Notes: a model not told the origin generated them from the sequence alone. A stretch of 64,000 nucleotides of DNA from Clostridium lacusfryxellense (GCF_018861735.1 NZ_JAHLEB010000018.1:25538-89537); one strand, 5' to 3'. Numbered from the stretch's first letter, positions 9,063 through 18,273 are shown. Made by a program: numbers and translations.

Positions 9063-9746
9063 TTAGTGGACCTCTTTAATTATATTAATTAATAGCCTTA
9101 ATCTGTCAGTATCTATCTCTCCAACTACTGATTTATCATTCCTAACTGCAGTTCCAAAATGGTATTGAGGGGCATTTGTTCCCTCCATAACATCTTTAAT
9201 ATTTTCAAAGTTCAAACCTCCACCAACTATCACATTGATATGTTTTGATTTTTCTACCATCTCTTTTATAACAGGAATATTTTTAGTTAAATTCCCTTTC
9301 CCACCAGATGTAAGTACATTTTTAATTTGGCTATAAGCACATAAAATCCCTATCCCTTTAACCAGATCTGCAAGTTCATCTATAGCCTTATGAAACGTTA
9401 CGTCAATTCCATCACAAGCTTCTAGCAATTTCTCTAAAGAAGATATACATATTTCATTATGATCATTTAAAACTCCAAATACTACACCACTTGCGTTTAA
9501 TTGTTTTGCAATCTTAATATCTTCTACCATAAGCTCAATTTCCTCATCTGTATATATAAACGATTTGCTGTGTGGTCTTATCATAACATTTATTGGTATA
9601 TTAGCAGTTTGGACTGCTCTTTTTATAAGTGAATAGCTAGGTGTCAAACCTCCTTCAGACAATGCACTAACTAGCTCTACCCTACCCGCACCACTTTCCT
9701 GAATTCTTTTTACATCTTCTAATGTTGCTGCAATAATTTCAATCAT
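9063..9746 (-). CDS. cutC: CutC family protein (copper homeostasis protein CutC)
   Basis: The 227-residue TIM-barrel protein carries CutC motifs: IEIIAATLEDVKRIQESGAGRVELVSAL..GGLTPS, NVMIRPHSKSF, GVVFGVLN, VTFHKAID, LTSGGKG and HFGTAVR. ATG at 9746 is chosen because AGGAGGT lies eight bases upstream; a longer frame to 9773 has no such support. The family was first tied to copper tolerance in E. coli, but a direct copper role is disputed. Nothing nearby is metal related. Confidence 0.92.
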   Translation of the reverse strand: MIEIIAATLEDVKRIQESGAGRVELVSALSEGGLTPSYSLIKRAVQTANIPINVMIRPHSKSFIYTDEEIELMVEDIKIAKQLNASGVVFGVLNDHNEICISSLEKLLEACDGIDVTFHKAIDELADLVKGIGILCAYSQIKNVLTSGGKGNLTKNIPVIKEMVEKSKHINVIVGGGLNFENIKDVMEGTNAPQYHFGTAVRNDKSVVGEIDTDRLRLLINIIKEVH

Positions 9747-9821
9747 TTTGCAAACCTCCTGTATGAAAATCAATCTATATTTCTCTATTTGTTATTTTAC
9801 CACAAATAATTAATAATAAAA

Positions 9822-9863
9822 CCCCCTTAAATAAACACTATTTTCATGTCTAAATTAAGAGGG
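9822..9863 (-). terminator. Probable terminator of the amino acid permease gene
   Basis: CCCCCTTAA and TTAAGAGGG form a nine-pair stem with one mismatch and a long loop. A TTTTATTATT stretch follows on the minus strand. It lies between the permease stop and cutC. Confidence 0.4.
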
Positions 9864-9895
9864 TATAGTTACTATAGTCATTGGAGCTAATAGAT

Positions 9896-11320
9896 TTAAA
9901 CTTTATTCTTAGATGACATTTTTGTCAAATATGATAGTATTAATCCAAAAATTATAAATCCTACTGGTCCACCATAAGTCTTAAGTATTGGAATTATTGC
10001 ATGCCAAAAATCCTTAGTTCCTGCAACTTCTCCCCATCCGGCTCCAAAGAATGCTAGTACTCCTAATACAAAAACAACAATTGAAGCAACCATAACAGCT
10101 GCTTTGGATTTTAGCATTACAAATGGAGGTACGTTACCTTTTAACCTAAACATTAAATAGGCATATGAAAGAACAATATACGGTATTGCAAGCGATAGCG
10201 CTGATAATGTAGTTAATAGATTAAAGAATTTATCTATAGATTTAAGTCCCGCAAGTGGTACTATTATTAATACTAATAATATAACGCATTGAACCCAAAG
10301 TGCATTAACCAGTGTTCCATCTTCACGTTTCTTAGTTAAAAATTTCGGGAATGTACCCATAGGAACCTCCGAGAACATAGCTCTAATTGGTGACTCGAGC
10401 CAAACTACGAATGCTGCAATAGATGATATAGTTAAAATAAATGCATATATTTGAACAAATATTTTACCATTTAAACCCCAGTTTTCTGCTAGTATCTTAT
10501 AAACCACATAACCTGCATCCTTAACTCCAGCTTCCTTTATTAATTCAGGTGATGCAATTAAGCATATTGCAAGGGATCCAAGTATATAAGCACCTGCTAC
10601 AAATGTAGTTGCTATAATAACAGCCTTTGGAAAAACTTTTTTAGGATTTTTTACATCCTTAATGTAAGTTCCTGCCACCTCAGCCCCTGCTACAGCAAGA
10701 ATAAGCCATGAGAAAGTTGAAAAATAATCAGCATCAAATTTTGGAATAACTGTTGCCGCCGTGAAAGATGTAGCAGATGGTTGCTTTCCAAGTAATACTC
10801 CCACAACTGCAAACACTATAAATATAACTGTGACAGCCAAAGTTAATTTTCCACCTAAATCACTGATTTTAGAGAATCTTTTAACTCCAGTTGTTGCTAC
10901 GTATGTTAATACAATTGCAAGTCCAACGCCTATCCAAGGCAACAAATATGCATTTGCATCATTAAATCTATTCTCACCAAAAATAGTCCATGATATCATC
11001 ACGGGTATTCTTGAAAAGACCAATTGCAAATAAAATAAATTAGCAACAAAGTATGACCAAGTACCTATAAATGCCCATTTAGGTCCAATTGAGCATTCTA
11101 TCCAGTTGTATAATCCGCCCTCTTTGTCTTTATTTGCAGAAGCTAGTTCTGCAATCATTATTGATAAAGGTAGAAAGAATAATAGCGCAACTATAAGCCA
11201 TGACGGGATAGCCGCTGGTCCAAGTGTAACTGCATTTGATGCAATATTACCAAATCCAAAGGTTGGAACAAATATTAACATTACCAATGTCCATAGACCA
11301 AGTTTTTTCTTGTCGTTCAT
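9896..11320 (-). CDS. APC superfamily amino acid permease (glutamate:GABA antiporter-like)
   Basis: The 474-residue protein has about twelve membrane spans and the APC signature near the start (LMIFVPTFGFGNIASNAVTLGPAAIPSW, seen here in shorter pieces). The LILAVAGAEVAGTYIKDVKNPKK segment is typical of helix 6 and the following loop. It exchanges or imports amino acids across the membrane; substrate is unknown. ATG at 11320 is preferred because AAGGAG lies nine bases upstream, although the frame extends to 11389. The neighbouring genes give no pathway context. Confidence 0.85.
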   Translation of the reverse strand: MNDKKKLGLWTLVMLIFVPTFGFGNIASNAVTLGPAAIPSWLIVALLFFLPLSIMIAELASANKDKEGGLYNWIECSIGPKWAFIGTWSYFVANLFYLQLVFSRIPVMISWTIFGENRFNDANAYLLPWIGVGLAIVLTYVATTGVKRFSKISDLGGKLTLAVTVIFIVFAVVGVLLGKQPSATSFTAATVIPKFDADYFSTFSWLILAVAGAEVAGTYIKDVKNPKKVFPKAVIIATTFVAGAYILGSLAICLIASPELIKEAGVKDAGYVVYKILAENWGLNGKIFVQIYAFILTISSIAAFVVWLESPIRAMFSEVPMGTFPKFLTKKREDGTLVNALWVQCVILLVLIIVPLAGLKSIDKFFNLLTTLSALSLAIPYIVLSYAYLMFRLKGNVPPFVMLKSKAAVMVASIVVFVLGVLAFFGAGWGEVAGTKDFWHAIIPILKTYGGPVGFIIFGLILSYLTKMSSKNKV

Positions 11321-11516
11321 AATTTCACTCCTTAAATTTTTAATCATTAGTTTTATGGCACAAATTTTATGCAATAAAATTTTATGCAACCTTATAGTAT
11401 TCTATATAATGATGTAAATCCCTCTAATATATTATTATAATTAGTTTATTTAAATAAATTCAGTTATAATAAAGTTAATATTTTATTACTGATAACTTAT
11501 AAGAGGAGAGATTTTA

Positions 11517-12467
11517 TTGATTACTTATATAAATAGTGAAATACATGAATTTAATGCCATTGAAAAAGTGTTTTCTGAACCTTCAAGCACGCAGAAAATG
11601 TTTTGGCTTAATATTAATAATCCAAGTGCTAGTGATTTTGAGTTTTTAAAAAATAAATTTAATTTTCATCATCTTACTATTGAAGACTGCATTAATAAGA
11701 CTAAAAGATGTAAAATAAATGACTATAAGGATTATCACTTTTTAGTAATTGCAACATCAGATAGACACGCAAACAATGCGTTCTCCTATAGCAACATATT
11801 TATATACATTTGTTCAAATTATATTATAACAATCCATTATGGTGAAAATAAATCTATAAAAAAAATTATGACTGACATAGACAACGGTTCAAATATTGTT
11901 TCTAAAGGAAGTGATTTCGTTTTATATAATATTCTTGATGAAGCAATAGATCAATTATTTGTAGTAACTGACAAAGTTGAAGAAAAAATTAATTTTCTAG
12001 AGGAAGAATCAATGAATAACCCTGTTCAAAGTACACTTAATAATATTATGTCAGTGAAAAAAAGTGTTATTAAGCTCAGAAGAGTTGTTTCTCCACTTCG
12101 TGAAGTATTAAATACTCTACTCCGGCATGATGATATTATAACCGAAAAATATAGATTATATTTCACTGATATATACGACCATATACTTCGAATTTATGAT
12201 TTAATTGAATCTGATCATGAAATGGTTACGTCTTGTTTAGAACTTTATTCCTCTCAATTATCCAATTCCATGAATAAAGTTATGAAAATATTAACTATAA
12301 TTACTACGGTTATGATGCCACTTACAATAATAACCGGAATCTATGGTATGAATTTCGAGAACATGCCTGAATTACATGCAAAATATAGCTATTTTATTAC
12401 TATATTTGTAATGTTCTTTATTTCTTTCTGTGAAATTTTATATTTTAGCAAGAAAAAATGGTTGTAG
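11517..12467 (+). CDS. CorA-like Mg2+ transporter
   Basis: The 316-residue protein has a large soluble N-terminal domain with a long helical part, and two C-terminal membrane spans (about 255-275 and 290-308). Between them is the diagnostic YGMN motif followed by the acidic loop FENMPELH. It forms a pentameric divalent-cation channel in the membrane, normally for Mg2+. The start is TTG at 11517, with AGAGGAGAG correctly spaced before it. It is a single gene. Confidence 0.9.
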   Translation: MITYINSEIHEFNAIEKVFSEPSSTQKMFWLNINNPSASDFEFLKNKFNFHHLTIEDCINKTKRCKINDYKDYHFLVIATSDRHANNAFSYSNIFIYICSNYIITIHYGENKSIKKIMTDIDNGSNIVSKGSDFVLYNILDEAIDQLFVVTDKVEEKINFLEEESMNNPVQSTLNNIMSVKKSVIKLRRVVSPLREVLNTLLRHDDIITEKYRLYFTDIYDHILRIYDLIESDHEMVTSCLELYSSQLSNSMNKVMKILTIITTVMMPLTIITGIYGMNFENMPELHAKYSYFITIFVMFFISFCEILYFSKKKWL

Positions 12468-12484
12468 GAACAAATAGTGCACTC

Positions 12485-12722
12485 AGTATGAAGTTTCCTG
12501 CGTGGCACCAAATAAGAGTTTGAAACGTGAAATTCCATTAAGAAATTCTAATCTTTCGCAAATATAAAATTCTCTAGCACTCACATTCGGCGTGCGCCGG
12601 TTCGCTAGCCTTCCTTCCAGTCAGGCTCACGAGAATTTTATATTTGCAAAAGAAGAATTTTAAATGGAATTTCAATGTTTCTGCTCTTCTTATTTGGTGC
12701 CACTCCCGGAGAAATTCATACT
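12485..12722. repeat. 238-bp nearly palindromic element (candidate MITE or structured RNA)
   Basis: The two halves pair almost end to end: AGTATGAA(G)TTTC with GAAATTCATACT, GTGGCACCAAATAAGAG with CTCTTCTTATTTGGTGCCAC, GAAATTCCATT with AATGGAATTTC, and GCAAATATAAAATTCTC with GAGAATTTTATATTTGC. The central part (about 12574-12632) is markedly more GC rich and contains a small palindrome CGGCGTGCGCCG at 12588-12599. It fills most of the gap between corA and the DlgD-like gene. No coding potential is seen, and it carries no transposase. Confidence 0.75.
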
Positions 12723-12862
12723 ATATCATATTTACTCTAAGATGTATCTAGTATTTATTGCATATAAGGAAATGATAAATCCCAACTATAAAAAATAAAA
12801 TAAGAAGTTCTAAAGCTCGCTTCAATGCATTATACGTAATATATACTTTTTTTGCGTATTAT

Positions 12863-13867
12863 TTATAAGTTACAAATTTCATTCCAAACTGTTTCATCTA
12901 CAATAATTCCATTTCTGTCGCTATCTTCCCTCGTTTTAGCTGTGCGCTCACCTGGGTAATAAACTTTACCACCCTCTTTAGTAGGAACTGCGGACCCCAG
13001 CTGACTAATAGTACTTTCAAGTATTCTATTTATTTCTTCTTCTGATGAAAAAGTATTAGGATTAATTGCTATAAAAATCTGAGAGCTACCACCGCCGCCT
13101 CCCTTTCCTACTTTATCAATTTCACTGGTCGGTTTACCGTTTGAAAGGACAGCAGCTACCAAATCAAGTAAAATAGCAAAACCAGAACCTTTCCAAAAGC
13201 CAGTTGGCAAAATTCTTTTTGATTCCTCAATTAAGCCAGGATCTGTTGTTAAATTACCTTCCTCGTCAAAGCCACCATCATATGGAAGTTGGTCCCCATT
13301 TAGCCTTGTTACTTGAAGTTTCCCATAAGAATACTGCGACATTGCCATATCCAGCACGATGTTACCTTCTTTTCTAGGAACTCCAATGCAAAAGGGGTTA
13401 TTACCAACACAAGGAACTTTTGAGCCCCATGCTGGCATGCATGACTCTGTATTTGTCCAACATACTGATAAGAAGCCATCATTTGCTGCATCCCATGCAT
13501 ATGTACCCCCGCGCATCCAGTGTGTTGTATTTCTAAGAGAAACAACTCCGATATTATTCTCTTTAGCAAGCTCCATCGCTCTATTTATAGCAAATTTCGC
13601 ATTTAGAATTCCTATACCCATATTACCATCGTAGTTCTCCATACATCCACAACTTTTAACTAAAGTTGGTATAGCTTTAATATCAACCCATCCTCTACCT
13701 ACATAATCAATAAATCTTGACACCCTATTAAGTCCATGAGAATAAACACCATCTCTACTTGATTCTGCGTGAACCTTTGCACACATACTTGCCTGCTTCT
13801 CTGTTAAACCTGCTTTTATCATTACGCGTTTAATTTCTGACTTCATCTGTTCAAATGGAATTCTCAT
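12863..13867 (-). CDS. dlgD: Ldh_2 family oxidoreductase, probable 2,3-diketo-L-gulonate reductase
   Basis: The 334-residue NAD(P)H-dependent enzyme of the malate/L-lactate dehydrogenase 2 family closely follows E. coli DlgD (YiaK) along its length: SGVYSHG-like GVYSHGLNR, NTTHWMRGGTY, CWTNTESCMPAWG, QLPYDGGFDEEGNLT, ILPTGFWKGSG and SQIFIAI. Known DlgD reduces 2,3-diketo-L-gulonate in ascorbate-type sugar acid breakdown. ATG at 13867 is chosen because GGAG lies eleven bases upstream and the N-terminus then matches DlgD; a GTG nine bases earlier sits too close to the ribosome site. No other pathway genes are nearby, so the substrate is by homology only. Confidence 0.82.
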   Translation of the reverse strand: MRIPFEQMKSEIKRVMIKAGLTEKQASMCAKVHAESSRDGVYSHGLNRVSRFIDYVGRGWVDIKAIPTLVKSCGCMENYDGNMGIGILNAKFAINRAMELAKENNIGVVSLRNTTHWMRGGTYAWDAANDGFLSVCWTNTESCMPAWGSKVPCVGNNPFCIGVPRKEGNIVLDMAMSQYSYGKLQVTRLNGDQLPYDGGFDEEGNLTTDPGLIEESKRILPTGFWKGSGFAILLDLVAAVLSNGKPTSEIDKVGKGGGGGSSQIFIAINPNTFSSEEEINRILESTISQLGSAVPTKEGGKVYYPGERTAKTREDSDRNGIIVDETVWNEICNL

Positions 13868-13960
13868 AATCTTCACATCTCCTTTAATATCTAGTCTAGT
13901 ATATGCTATACTTTTAGTATACTTTAATATATTTAAAATACAAATAAGGAGGAGAGAATT

Positions 13961-14665
13961 ATGATATCCTTTTATAAAAATAAATCTATTATATTGACCG
14001 TTTTGGCGCTTACCTTAACTCTGATGGTTGGTTGTTCAAAACCTACGATCCCAGCAAATTCTGATACTAATAATACAGATAACACCAAAAACCAGAATGA
14101 AGTTCCTGATAGTTCAACTAAACCTAGCGAGGATAATTCTTCTTCAGGTTCTGGAAGCAGTTCAAGCACTTCAGCCCCTACTGTCGATGAATCTCAAAAA
14201 TCAACAATGGAAGATATTCTTAATTTAGCTAAGCAAGGAAAAGTTGTTAACTGCGAATTTCCAGTTAATACTACCATCATTGATACTGTTGAAAAAAAAT
14301 GGGGTAAGGCCGATAAAAGTGATTACGTAGACGCAGCAAAAGGAACTTATGCAACTTTTACAAAAAAGGGCATTGTTTTTGGTTTCAATAAAGGGTCACA
14401 AATATTTGAAGTTAGATCGTTAAATAAAGATCTAGGAAAACTATCTATATCAATGATAAAAGATTTTTTTGGTAATCCAACTTATGATGTAAAAACCAAT
14501 AATGAAGAAATAATTGGTTACACTGCTGGACCAGATTATAAATTATTATTTGTATTTCCAAAAGTGACAACAAATAAAACTACCCAATTTATGGACCACT
14601 ATTCGGTATTATATCCAAGAGGAACTGTTAATAATATGGCAGATGACACAGGGAGACAATGGTAA
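13961..14665 (+). CDS. YjgB-like lipoprotein (DUF4309)
   Basis: The N-terminus is a lipoprotein signal (TLMVGC, about Cys25). A Ser/Thr/Asn-rich, low-complexity linker follows to about residue 75. The C-terminal domain (about 80-215; VNTTIIDTVEKKWGKADKSDY, GTYATFTKKGIVFGFN, GPDYKLLFVFP) resembles the DUF4309/YjgB family of Firmicute surface proteins of unknown function. It should be anchored to the outer membrane face. A strong AGGAGG precedes the ATG. It converges with the hydroxyacid dehydrogenase gene nine bases away. Confidence 0.75.
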   Translation: MISFYKNKSIILTVLALTLTLMVGCSKPTIPANSDTNNTDNTKNQNEVPDSSTKPSEDNSSSGSGSSSSTSAPTVDESQKSTMEDILNLAKQGKVVNCEFPVNTTIIDTVEKKWGKADKSDYVDAAKGTYATFTKKGIVFGFNKGSQIFEVRSLNKDLGKLSISMIKDFFGNPTYDVKTNNEEIIGYTAGPDYKLLFVFPKVTTNKTTQFMDHYSVLYPRGTVNNMADDTGRQW

Positions 14666-14674
14666 TTAACCATA

Positions 14675-15634
14675 TTAATTTACAACATTAATCGGGTCTC
14701 CTTTAATAAATGATTCAATATTTTCAGCAATCAGCTTAATAAGTCTTTGCCTAGACTCAAAACGCCTCCAACCTATATGTGGAGTGATGATTACATTATC
14801 CATTTCAAACAAGGGGTTAGTGTTTGAAGGTGGTTCTGGATCCTGAACATCTAGGGCAGCACCAGCTATCACTTTATTTTGTAATGCATCTATTAAATCA
14901 GTTTCTTTTATTATTGGCCCTCTTGCTGTATTTATTATGAAAGCTGAAGATTTCATTAGCTTTAACTTATCTTTATCTATAAGGTGCAATGTATCTGCAT
15001 TTAAAGGACAGTGCACTGAAACAAAATCACTCTGCTTTAGTAACTCTTCGAGAGACGCAAAACGTACATTTGGGTTATCCCAAGGCCTCTGAGTTCGAGT
15101 GTATATAAGTATATTCATTCCTAGAGCTAATGCAACTTTTATAACAGCCTTCCCAATTGCTCCTCCACCACCAATTACTCCAAGCGTTTTATTTTGAAGT
15201 TCAAAATGAGGTAATTCTAAATGTTTAGTAAAATTATTAAAGTTTTTCTCCTTAATCATAATTTGCTGCTGGATTAAAGATGAACTAAAATTCAAAATAT
15301 AAGTAATTGTTAAATGAGCAACTGCCTCTGTACTATAGCTAGGAATGTTACAAACAGTAATATTCATTTCTCTTGCACAAGCGATATCAATATTGTTATA
15401 ACCAGTGCCTGCTTCGCAGATAAGTTTTACTGATGATGGAAACTTAGATATAAGCTCTCTACTTAAAGGTAATTCCTTAGTGATTACAATTGTTTGATCT
15501 TTAACTCTTTCTAAAATCTTTTCATCGCTGCTTTCATCATGTTTTGTTAAAGTAGTGATGCCAGCGATTGACGAAAAATCTAGTTTGTTATCAAAATTAA
15601 GTTTTGCCGAATTTAGAAATACTGTATTTTCCAT
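14675..15634 (-). CDS. D-isomer-specific 2-hydroxyacid dehydrogenase
   Basis: The 319-residue enzyme has the family's Rossmann motif GVIGGGGAIGKAV, the catalytic arginine in NTARGP, and the PHIGW histidine near the C-terminus. The N-terminal substrate domain contains CEAGTGYNNID. It reduces a 2-keto acid (hydroxypyruvate, glyoxylate or similar) with NAD(P)H in the cytosol. The glycine loop GGGGAIG is one residue different from the usual GxGxxG spacing but keeps the fold. AGGAGGT precedes the ATG. The specific substrate cannot be assigned. Confidence 0.88.
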   Translation of the reverse strand: MENTVFLNSAKLNFDNKLDFSSIAGITTLTKHDESSDEKILERVKDQTIVITKELPLSRELISKFPSSVKLICEAGTGYNNIDIACAREMNITVCNIPSYSTEAVAHLTITYILNFSSSLIQQQIMIKEKNFNNFTKHLELPHFELQNKTLGVIGGGGAIGKAVIKVALALGMNILIYTRTQRPWDNPNVRFASLEELLKQSDFVSVHCPLNADTLHLIDKDKLKLMKSSAFIINTARGPIIKETDLIDALQNKVIAGAALDVQDPEPPSNTNPLFEMDNVIITPHIGWRRFESRQRLIKLIAENIESFIKGDPINVVN

Positions 15635-15871
15635 ATATACCTCCTAAAGTTTTTATATATTTAATTTTCCATTATAAATTTTATCTTTTGTATACTTATC
15701 ATTTTAACATATATAATGTTATTTAATTTAGCTATATTTATACTTTAGATATAGCTAACAAATTTAGGTCACAAAGATGCATTTCCGTAGTAGTTATATG
15801 AAAAATAGTGTATACTAACTATAAAATTCAGAATAATATATTAAGTATAAAAAAATAGGTGGTGATGATAA

Positions 15872-16132
15872 ATGAAACCTGTATTAATGTTTATAACAAG
15901 CTGGTGTCCTTATTGCAAAAGGGCAGACGTTATGATCGCTGATTTAAAAAAGTCAAATCCTGAATATGCAAACATTGAGGTTACTGTAGTCGATGAAGAA
16001 CTTCACCCAGAAATATCAAAGAAATATGATTACTATTATGTTCCTACCTTCTATGTTGATGAAGTTAAGTTACATGAGGGAGTTCCTACTAAAGAAATTA
16101 TCCGTAAAGTATTTGATGAGGCGTGTAAGTAA
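15872..16132 (+). CDS. Glutaredoxin/thioredoxin-like protein
   Basis: The 86-residue thioredoxin-fold protein has the redox motif CPYC in FITSWCPYCKRAD and the conserved cis-proline segment YYVPTFYVDE. It would act in the cytosol on disulfides. Clostridia usually lack glutathione, so a thioredoxin-type partner is more likely. AGGTGGTGATGAT precedes the ATG. It stands alone, converging with the small protein gene downstream. Confidence 0.88.
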   Translation: MKPVLMFITSWCPYCKRADVMIADLKKSNPEYANIEVTVVDEELHPEISKKYDYYYVPTFYVDEVKLHEGVPTKEIIRKVFDEACK

Positions 16133-16142
16133 GAAAAGAGAG

Positions 16143-16177
16143 ATATATAATTTAGAGTTAATTTCTAAATTATGTAT
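16143..16177. terminator. Hairpin between convergent genes, possible weak terminator
   Basis: ATAATTTAGA and TCTAAATTAT form a perfect ten-pair stem, extended by near matches, between the glutaredoxin-like gene and the small protein gene. No strong U-run follows on either strand, so termination is uncertain. Confidence 0.4.
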
Positions 16178-16193
16178 CCCTTAAATTATTGAT

Positions 16194-16460
16194 TTAGATA
16201 AATTCTTTACTTTCCTCTACTTTATCAATAAACTCAACATCTTCTAATGACGCTAAGGCATCTTTTACTTCTACATTGCCTATTACTTTAGCATAAAGAA
16301 TAATATCTCTATTTACATCGCCATCCCACTCAAAATCAGTCATTACATTACTAATCCCTAGATATTCACCCATTGTGCTGGCACTTATATTAGAACCTCT
16401 ATAAGTATCAAGTCCTTCTTGTGTGATTCTAATTTCATAAACTTTATCATTTTCTTGCAT
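16194..16460 (-). CDS. Small acidic protein of unknown function (paralogue of 20438-20692)
   Basis: The 88-residue protein has no membrane span or signal. I do not recognise its family. It aligns without gaps over about 82 residues with the protein encoded at 20438-20692: both have I(T/S)QEGLD, ISA, VMTDFEWD, IIL and a VEES end. A strong AGGAGG precedes the ATG, which argues that it is a real gene. The pair flanks the repeat kinase and two reductases, and both are on the minus strand. Confidence 0.7.
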   Translation of the reverse strand: MQENDKVYEIRITQEGLDTYRGSNISASTMGEYLGISNVMTDFEWDGDVNRDIILYAKVIGNVEVKDALASLEDVEFIDKVEESKEFI

Positions 16461-16535
16461 TTATAATTCCTCCTTATTTTTAACTTCATAACTGTAATGT
16501 TCTACATTATTCTAATAATATACATTTAAAAAAAT

Positions 16536-16583
16536 AATCATACACATTAATATGTATATAAATACATATTAATGTGTATGATT
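16536..16583. repeat. Perfect 22-bp palindrome
   Basis: The arm at 16536-16557 is the exact reverse complement of 16562-16583, with loop ATAA. On the minus strand the stem is followed by ATTTTTTTAAA, so it could terminate transcription running toward the small protein gene. It could also be an operator between that gene and the divergent kinase gene. Confidence 0.75.
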
Positions 16584-16754
16584 ATGTGGTAATATGTTAC
16601 AGTGAATGTTTTTTATAATTATACTATAATTATTTATAAAATGATTATATTACATATGAATTAATAAAATATTTAATAACGTATTTTATAAACCTTTGTT
16701 AAATTGAATATATTGTTATAGTTTAAATACTAGTACAATAGGAGGCTTAGAAAC

Positions 16755-18104
16755 ATGATAAATGTACCTAAGGCAAAAGGGTTAATCATCGCTAATTTAG
16801 ACCTTGCTTTTCAAATTGAAGAGAAAGCAGACCGCGCAGCTGAACTCATAATTGCTAATAAAAAACTTGCTTTTCAAAGCGAAGAAAAAGCAGACCGCGC
16901 TGCCGAACTTTTAATTGCTAATAAAGAACTTGCTTTTCAAAATGAAGAAAAAGCAGACCGTGCTGCCGAGCTTTTAATTGCTAATAAAGAACTTGCGTAT
17001 CAAAGTGAAGAAAAAGCAGACCGTGCTGCTGAACTCATAATTGCCAATATTGAGCTTGCCTTTCAAATTGAGGAGAAAGCAGACCGAGCAGCTGAGCTAA
17101 TCATTGCTAATAAGGAGCTTACTTTTCAAAATGAAGAAAAAGGTAAACGTGCAGCTGAGCTTATAATTGCTAATAAGGAACTTACCTTTCAAAATGAAGA
17201 AAAAGGCAAACGAGCTGCCGAACTTATTATTGCTAATAAGGAGCTTGCCTTTCAAAATGAAGAGAAAGGTAAACGTGCTGCTGAACTCATTATAGCTAAT
17301 AAAGAGCTAATTATTGCTAATAAAGCACAAGGTGAATTTCTCGTTAACATATCTCACGAACTTAAAACGCCCTTAAATGTTATTTTTTCAACAGCTCAGT
17401 TATTTGAAATGTATTGCAAGAGTGGATCACTTGACGATAAGAAGGATTCAATTATTAAATATATCCAATCTATGAAGCTAAATTCCTATAGATTATCCAA
17501 ACTTATTAATAATATAGTTGATTTATCAAAAATTGAAGCTGGATTCTTTAAACTAAGCTTATCAAATAACAATATAGTAGAAGTTGTAGAAGAAATAGTA
17601 ATGTCTATAACTGCTTTAACTGACAGTAAAGGCCTAAATATTATTTTTGATACAAATATAGAAGAAAAGATTATTGCTTGCGATACAGAGAAAATTGAGA
17701 GGATAGTATTAAACCTTATATCAAATGCAATAAAATTTTCAAATGAAGGCGATGAAATATTTGTACAAATTAAGGATAAAAATGAATTTGTTGAAATATC
17801 AGTAAAAGATAACGGTATTGGAATTGAGGATGAATACTTAGATATGATATTTGATAGATTTAAGCAAGTTGATAAATCATTATCAAGAAATACAGAAGGT
17901 ACAGGTGTTGGTTTAAGTTTAGTTAAATCCATTGTGGAACTGCATGGTGGCAGCATACATGCTAATAGTGTATTTGGAAAAGGAAGTAAGTTTACAGTTC
18001 GACTTCCCTCAAAAAAGGTACTTCAAGAAAATATGATATATAATAACAAAATGAGAAATGGAAATGAAACTATTCGAGTAGAACTTTCAGATATTTATTT
18101 ATAA
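16755..18104 (+). CDS. Soluble histidine kinase with eight 21-residue N-terminal repeats
   Basis: Residues 10-177 are eight near-perfect copies of a 21-residue unit, consensus LIIANKELAFQNEEKADRAAE, followed by a partial copy. The length equals three heptads and the sequence should form a long coiled coil. The kinase core follows: H box VNISHELKTPLN (about His201), N box LNLISNAIKFS, DNGIGI, FDRFKQVD and GTGVGLSLVKS. There is no membrane span and no PAS or GAF domain, so it is probably cytosolic and the repeat rod takes the place of a sensor. No response regulator is adjacent. AGGAGG precedes the ATG. Confidence 0.88.
   Translation: MINVPKAKGLIIANLDLAFQIEEKADRAAELIIANKKLAFQSEEKADRAAELLIANKELAFQNEEKADRAAELLIANKELAYQSEEKADRAAELIIANIELAFQIEEKADRAAELIIANKELTFQNEEKGKRAAELIIANKELTFQNEEKGKRAAELIIANKELAFQNEEKGKRAAELIIANKELIIANKAQGEFLVNISHELKTPLNVIFSTAQLFEMYCKSGSLDDKKDSIIKYIQSMKLNSYRLSKLINNIVDLSKIEAGFFKLSLSNNNIVEVVEEIVMSITALTDSKGLNIIFDTNIEEKIIACDTEKIERIVLNLISNAIKFSNEGDEIFVQIKDKNEFVEISVKDNGIGIEDEYLDMIFDRFKQVDKSLSRNTEGTGVGLSLVKSIVELHGGSIHANSVFGKGSKFTVRLPSKKVLQENMIYNNKMRNGNETIRVELSDIYL
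16782..17285 (+). repeat. Tandem 63-bp coding repeat, eight copies
   Basis: Eight in-frame 63-base units encode the 21-residue repeats of the kinase. Copies differ mainly at synonymous positions and at residues 6, 9, 12 and 16-17. The first five copies carry KADR and the last three KGKR, pointing to separate local duplications. Such arrays are prone to copy-number change. Confidence 0.9.
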
Positions 18105-18128
18105 TTTTATCAAATAAACCACCTTACT

Positions 18129-18160
18129 AATAGTATTATAACAATAATACTATTTTTTTT
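18129..18160 (+). terminator. Intrinsic terminator of the repeat kinase gene
   Basis: AATAGTATTAT and ATAATACTATT form a perfect eleven-pair stem with loop AACA, followed directly by eight T residues. Confidence 0.92.
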
Positions 18161-18273
18161 ATGACATCATACAATAGAATTTATATAATATTAACTGTAT
18201 AATTATTAAAGATGCTCAAATTAAATCAATTGATAATTATATAAAATATTTATTATAGAGGGGATGTAAACTA

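Noticed and set aside
12485..12722. Calling the long palindrome an insertion sequence
   Set aside because: It has no transposase and its arms pair throughout, so only a MITE or RNA element is possible.
16782..17285. Regular 63-bp repeats that could suggest a CRISPR array
   Set aside because: There are no unique spacers; the units are contiguous and in frame inside a kinase gene.
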